64,000 nt of DNA from UBA1447 sp964627535 (GTDB lineage Bacteria; Bacillota; Clostridia; Oscillospirales; Acutalibacteraceae), in contig CAZVJW010000005.1 of the NCBI GenBank assembly GCA_964627535.1, positions 1 through 64,000 on the forward strand, written 5' to 3'. The notes beneath the pieces were generated by a model, which worked only from the letters and a program-made list of their open reading frames with translations, made no database searches and was not told the origin of the DNA. The position numbers and the translations under genes were made by a program. This document shows, piece by piece, positions 60,544 through 64,000 of this stretch; positions within the stretch are counted from its first letter, which is position 1, and every line of letters starts with the position of its first letter.

Positions 60544-61839
60544 ATGGTTAGGGCAATCAAAGGCACTCAGGATGTTTTGCCTTCAGATATCTATAAAAAT
60601 CAATATATTGAAAACACCATGCTTACTATAGCGGGGAAATTCGGTTTCAAAGAAATACGAACCCCCGTTTTTGAGTTTACCGAACTTTTTACCCGCTCTG
60701 TGGGGGACACCACAGATGTTGTACAGAAGGAAATGTATACCTTTGACGACAAGGGCGGGCGCTCGATTACTTTACGACCCGAGGGTACTGCCGGAGCAGT
60801 GCGCGCATTTTTGGAGCACGGTCTTTTTAATGAACCGTTCCCTCAAAAGCTTTGCTACCTTACTTCCTGTTACCGCTATGAAAAGCCGCAGACGGGCAGA
60901 CTGCGTGAATTTCATCAGTTCGGGGTGGAATGTATGGGCACCGCGTCACCGGCTGCTGATGCCGAAGTAATATCTTTGGCCGATGAAATTTTTACCTTTA
61001 TAGGCATTAAAAACCTGAAGCTTGAACTTAACTCCATTGGCTGCCCGGACTGCAGAAAAAAATACCATATCGCACTGAAAAGTTATTTTAAGGCGAATGA
61101 AAGCGAACTTTGCGCCACCTGCCTCGACAGACTGGTAAAAAATCCGATGCGGATATTGGACTGTAAAAGCCCTGTTTGCTCGAAAATCGCAATGGACGCT
61201 CCAATTATGCTTAATTATATATGCGAAGACTGCATGGAGCATTTTGAAGCAGTTAAAGAATATCTTGACATTATGCAAATCAGCTATTCGGTGAACCCGA
61301 GGATTGTCCGGGGGTTGGATTATTACACCCGTACGGTTTTTGAATATATTTCAGCCGAAATCGGTGCTCAAGGCACTGTTTGCGGCGGCGGGCGCTATGA
61401 CAGGCTCGTTGAGGAAATGGACGGTCCGTCCGTGCCGTCTCTCGGCTTTGGCATGGGAATTGAAAGGCTTTTACTTTTGATAAAAGCGCAGGGTGTCAAA
61501 TTGCCGGAACCCGCACACTGCCAGCTTTATATCGCATCCATCGGTGAAAATGCTTCCGCACAGGCGGCAAAGCTTGCAAAGGAGCTGAGAGCTTCCGGCA
61601 TAAGTGTTCAATTTGATGTTGTCGGACGCTCGGTAAAAGCTCAGATGAAATATGCGGATAAAACAGGTGCCGTATTTACGATTGTCTTAGGCGATGATGA
61701 CCTCAATAAAGGGGAGGTCATCCTAAAAAATATGGACAGCGGCGAAACGCAGTTAATAAAACTTGAAAGCTTTGCGGACGATTTTATATCGGTAACGATA
61801 AAACAGGCGGAGAATAATTTACAGGAAGCTTTGACCTAA
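60544..61839 (+). CDS. hisS: histidyl-tRNA synthetase
   Basis: Class II synthetase charging tRNA-His, 431 residues. Motif 1 region RTPVFEFTELFTRSVGDTTD is near residue 40, TLRPEGTAGAVRA near residue 80, motif 2 SCYRYEKPQTGRLREFHQFG near residue 108, the histidine-specific RGLDYYTRTVFEY near residue 258, and motif 3 GFGMGIERL near residue 302. A C-terminal anticodon-binding domain (about 330-431) follows. Its TAA stop coincides with the first bases of a family-A repeat, so the last residues may have been altered by insertion. No T-box leader is visible. Confidence 0.96.
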   Translation: MVRAIKGTQDVLPSDIYKNQYIENTMLTIAGKFGFKEIRTPVFEFTELFTRSVGDTTDVVQKEMYTFDDKGGRSITLRPEGTAGAVRAFLEHGLFNEPFPQKLCYLTSCYRYEKPQTGRLREFHQFGVECMGTASPAADAEVISLADEIFTFIGIKNLKLELNSIGCPDCRKKYHIALKSYFKANESELCATCLDRLVKNPMRILDCKSPVCSKIAMDAPIMLNYICEDCMEHFEAVKEYLDIMQISYSVNPRIVRGLDYYTRTVFEYISAEIGAQGTVCGGGRYDRLVEEMDGPSVPSLGFGMGIERLLLLIKAQGVKLPEPAHCQLYIASIGENASAQAAKLAKELRASGISVQFDVVGRSVKAQMKYADKTGAVFTIVLGDDDLNKGEVILKNMDSGETQLIKLESFADDFISVTIKQAENNLQEALT

Positions 61840-61975
61840 TACTAATTCACAATTAAAAACCTCTTAAAAATCAAGCAAAAGCTTTGATTCATACGATTTT
61901 CCATTTTAATGCAGAATAGTATTATGAGGTTTTGTGAGGGTTTTTTTGTTAGGTTTTTACGAGTAATTAGTATAA
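61837..61975 (+). repeat. family-A MITE-like repeat, copy 4 (long form)
   Basis: TAATACTAATTCACAATT at the left and ACGAGTAATTAGTATAA at the right, with core AATCAAGCAAAAGCTTTGAT and the central CCATTTTAATGCAGAATAGT shared with the copy at 11761. Its first three bases are the hisS stop codon. The 302-bp gap before aspS otherwise contains no T-box and no clear promoter. Confidence 0.8.
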
Positions 61976-62141
61976 GAAGAGAACAGTGATTGATGATTCG
62001 ACGGTTGTGGGACGATTGTTCGACAGTAGCGCGGTACGATAAAAGTATGACGGTAAACTGTTGCAACCTTCCGGCAGCCGTTTGACTATTATTTAACCAT
62101 TGTTTAACAAATGCTATTTAAAGAAAAAGGATGGGAATATA

Positions 62142-63917
62142 ATGGATCTTATGGGTAAAACAAAAAGAACACATTATTGCGGAACGCTTCGAACCGCAGA
62201 TATCGGAAAAGAGGTCATCGTTGCCGGCTGGGTGCAGCGGCAGCGCGATTTAGGTTCGCTTATTTTTATTGATTTGCGTGACCGTGAGGGCATCATTCAG
62301 CTTGCCTTTGACCAAAACAGCAATAAGGATATTTTCGAAAAGGCATTTAACGCCCGCAGCGAGTTTGTGCTGATGGCCACGGGCATTGTCCGCGAGCGTT
62401 CTTCGAAAAATAAAGACATTCCAACGGGCGACATAGAAATCGAGGTACATGAGTTGAAGGTGCTTGCTAAAAGCGAGACGCCGCCGTTCGAAATTATTGA
62501 GAACTGCCAAACCTCCGAACTTACCCGTTTAAAATACCGTTACCTTGACCTTCGCCGCCCTGATTTGCAAAAGAACATCATGATGCGGCACAAAATCAGC
62601 AAAATAACAAGAGACTATTTTGACGAGAATGGTTTCATTGAAATCGAAACACCGATATTGATAAGGTCCACACCGGAGGGCGCGAGGGATTTCCTTGTGC
62701 CCAGCCGTGTTCACAAGGGCAGCTTTTATGCCCTGCCGCAGTCACCGCAGCTGTATAAGCAGCTTTCCATGGTCGCCGGTTTTGACCGCTACATGCAAAT
62801 CGCCCGCTGTTTCCGCGACGAGGATTTGAGGGCGGACCGCCAGCCGGAATTTACACAAATAGACCTTGAAATGTCTTTCGTTGAAATTGATGATGTGCTG
62901 TCGATGGTCGAAGGCTACATTCACAGGTTGTTCAAAGAAGTGCTTGGTGTCGAAATCCCAATGCCGATAAAACGGCTGACTTACAGCCAGGTGATGGAGC
63001 GTTTCGGCTCCGACAAGCCCGATACACGCTATGCTATGGAACTTTTCGATTTGAGCGAAATCGTTAAAACCTGCGATTTCAGCGTTTTCACCGGTGCTAT
63101 TGAAGGCGGCGGCAGTGTCAGAGGCATCACGGCGAAAAACGCCGTCGCAATGCTGACGCGTAAAGAAATTGACAAGCTCACGGAGTTCGTCAGGGGCATC
63201 GGCGCGAAAGGGCTCGCATGGATCAGAATGAACGAGGACGGCACAAGCACATCCTCCTTCGCGAAATTTATGACAGATGAGGAAATGGATGCAATTCTTT
63301 CAGCCGCAGGGGCGGAAGCCGGTGATGTCGTGTTTATTATCGGAGACACCAACAACAATCATGTGCTTTTGACCTTAGGCGCGCTGCGCGCTGCGGTCGC
63401 GAAGCAATTGAGTATTATCCCGAAGACCGATTATAATTTCCTTTGGGTAGTTGAATTTCCGTTTTTCGACTGGGATGAAGAGGCGGGTAAGTTTGTCGCC
63501 ATGCACCATCCGTTCACCTCGCCTATGGACGAGTGCCTGGAATACCTTGAAACCGACAAAGCGAAAGTCAGAGCGAAGGCATATGACTTGGTGCTCAACG
63601 GCATTGAGTTAAGCAGCGGTTCTATCAGAATAACCAACCCCGATTTGCAAAAGCGCATGTTCTCGCTCTTGGGATTAAGCGACGAGGAAGCCTATTCGAA
63701 ATTCGGTTACCTGACCGATGCCTTCAAATACGGTGCGCCTCCCCACGGCGGTATGGGTTTGGGATTGGATAGATTGATTATGCAAATGCTCGGGTGCGAG
63801 AGCCTTCGCGATGTGGTCGCCTATCCCAAGGTGCAAAACGCTTCGGAGCCGATGACGGAATGCCCTGCAGGCGTGGATGAAATCCAGCTGAAGGACTTGG
63901 GGTTGAAGTTAGTATAA
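62142..63917 (+). CDS. aspS: aspartyl-tRNA synthetase, bacterial type
   Basis: Class II synthetase of 591 residues. The N-terminal OB-fold anticodon domain has VAGWVQRQRDLGSLIFIDLR near residue 25. Motif 1 FIEIETPILIRSTPEGARDF is near residue 160, motif 2 CFRDEDLRADRQPEFTQIDL near residue 212, and motif 3 GMGLGLDRLIM near residue 540. The bacterial GAD insertion domain (about 290-410) is present. The chosen ATG 62142 follows AAAGGATGGGA; the frame extends to 62100 without support. A discriminating or non-discriminating specificity cannot be assigned safely. Confidence 0.96.
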   Translation: MDLMGKTKRTHYCGTLRTADIGKEVIVAGWVQRQRDLGSLIFIDLRDREGIIQLAFDQNSNKDIFEKAFNARSEFVLMATGIVRERSSKNKDIPTGDIEIEVHELKVLAKSETPPFEIIENCQTSELTRLKYRYLDLRRPDLQKNIMMRHKISKITRDYFDENGFIEIETPILIRSTPEGARDFLVPSRVHKGSFYALPQSPQLYKQLSMVAGFDRYMQIARCFRDEDLRADRQPEFTQIDLEMSFVEIDDVLSMVEGYIHRLFKEVLGVEIPMPIKRLTYSQVMERFGSDKPDTRYAMELFDLSEIVKTCDFSVFTGAIEGGGSVRGITAKNAVAMLTRKEIDKLTEFVRGIGAKGLAWIRMNEDGTSTSSFAKFMTDEEMDAILSAAGAEAGDVVFIIGDTNNNHVLLTLGALRAAVAKQLSIIPKTDYNFLWVVEFPFFDWDEEAGKFVAMHHPFTSPMDECLEYLETDKAKVRAKAYDLVLNGIELSSGSIRITNPDLQKRMFSLLGLSDEEAYSKFGYLTDAFKYGAPPHGGMGLGLDRLIMQMLGCESLRDVVAYPKVQNASEPMTECPAGVDEIQLKDLGLKLV

Positions 63918-63946
63918 CTATTTCCCGATTGCAATTCTTTTATTGA

Positions 63947-63986
63947 AAAAGCCTTGAAAGTGTGATAAAATACTTTCAAGGCTTTT
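63947..63986 (+). terminator. intrinsic terminator of aspS
   Basis: A perfect 15-bp stem, AAAAGCCTTGAAAGT / ACTTTCAAGGCTTTT, with a 10-base loop, 29 bp after the aspS stop. The A- and T-rich stem ends allow termination from either side. Confidence 0.92.
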
Positions 63987-64000
63987 GTATTCCGCAGTAT

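Noticed and set aside
61840..62141. T-box leader before aspS
   Set aside because: No AGGGTGGNACCGCG-type antiterminator motif was found; GCGGTAC at 62032 is isolated.

Overview
The window reads as a chromosomal segment of an anaerobic low-to-mid GC Firmicute, most likely class Clostridia (Oscillospirales/Ruminococcaceae-like). I base this on gene content and order: pgk-tpiA-gpmI, a plsX-acp-rnc-smc cluster, infC-rpmI-rplT, gyrB-gyrA and hisS-aspS. It also has Gram-positive style Shine-Dalgarno sites, sigma-A promoters with 17-bp spacers, a cobalamin riboswitch and frequent TTG/GTG starts. This is inference from families; no species is named.

Layout. (1) 0.1-4 kb, plus strand: lower glycolysis (pgk, tpiA, gpmI). 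(2) 4-8.9 kb, plus: three family-16 glycoside hydrolase paralogues that share an odd N-terminal segment, interleaved with a DEDDh exonuclease and a MelB-type sugar symporter, closed by a strong bidirectional terminator. (3) 8.9-13.3 kb, minus: a secreted PHP-domain protein on its own promoter, and a B12-riboswitch transcription unit. That unit encodes a secreted alpha/alpha-toroid protein, a DUF4430 lipoprotein and a corrinoid adenosyltransferase. The first two resemble the two halves of the animal B12 carriers intrinsic factor and transcobalamin, split into separate genes. (4) 13.3-28.2 kb, minus: a tightly packed cluster of housekeeping genes (SpoU methyltransferase, dprA, topA, trmFO, plsX, acyl-carrier-like protein, rnc, radical SAM, smc) followed by an aminotransferase and a double-domain class II aldolase. 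(5) 28.5-32 kb, minus: infC-rpmI-rplT with a leader and a probable AUC start codon, then an ABC exporter. (6) 32-33.6 kb: a DUF3048 protein followed by a chain of hairpins that looks like a gutted IS605-type element. (7) 33.8-54.1 kb: a large surface-polysaccharide locus with glycosyltransferases, three ligase/polymerase-like proteins, two flippases, UDP-GlcNAc epimerase, WecG/TagA, UDP-galactopyranose mutase and an acyltransferase. The stretch 35.7-45.6 kb is visibly more AT-rich than its surroundings. (8) 54.4-64 kb, plus: an unrecognised protein, gyrB, gyrA, mgsA, hisS, aspS and a perfect 15-bp-stem terminator.

Two families of dispersed short repeats run through the window. Family A (four copies) has TACTAAT ends; family B (three copies) has a purine-rich left arm and a pyrimidine-rich right arm. 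Five of the seven copies lie within about 8 bp of a stop codon, and one supplies the hisS stop itself. A fifth region carries a separate TGTCATTCTGA palindrome.

The most promising candidate for an undescribed system is the riboswitch-controlled split transcobalamin-like operon. Next come an acyl-carrier-like protein lacking the phosphopantetheine serine in the classic acpP position, the GH16 triplication, and the stop-codon-hugging repeats.
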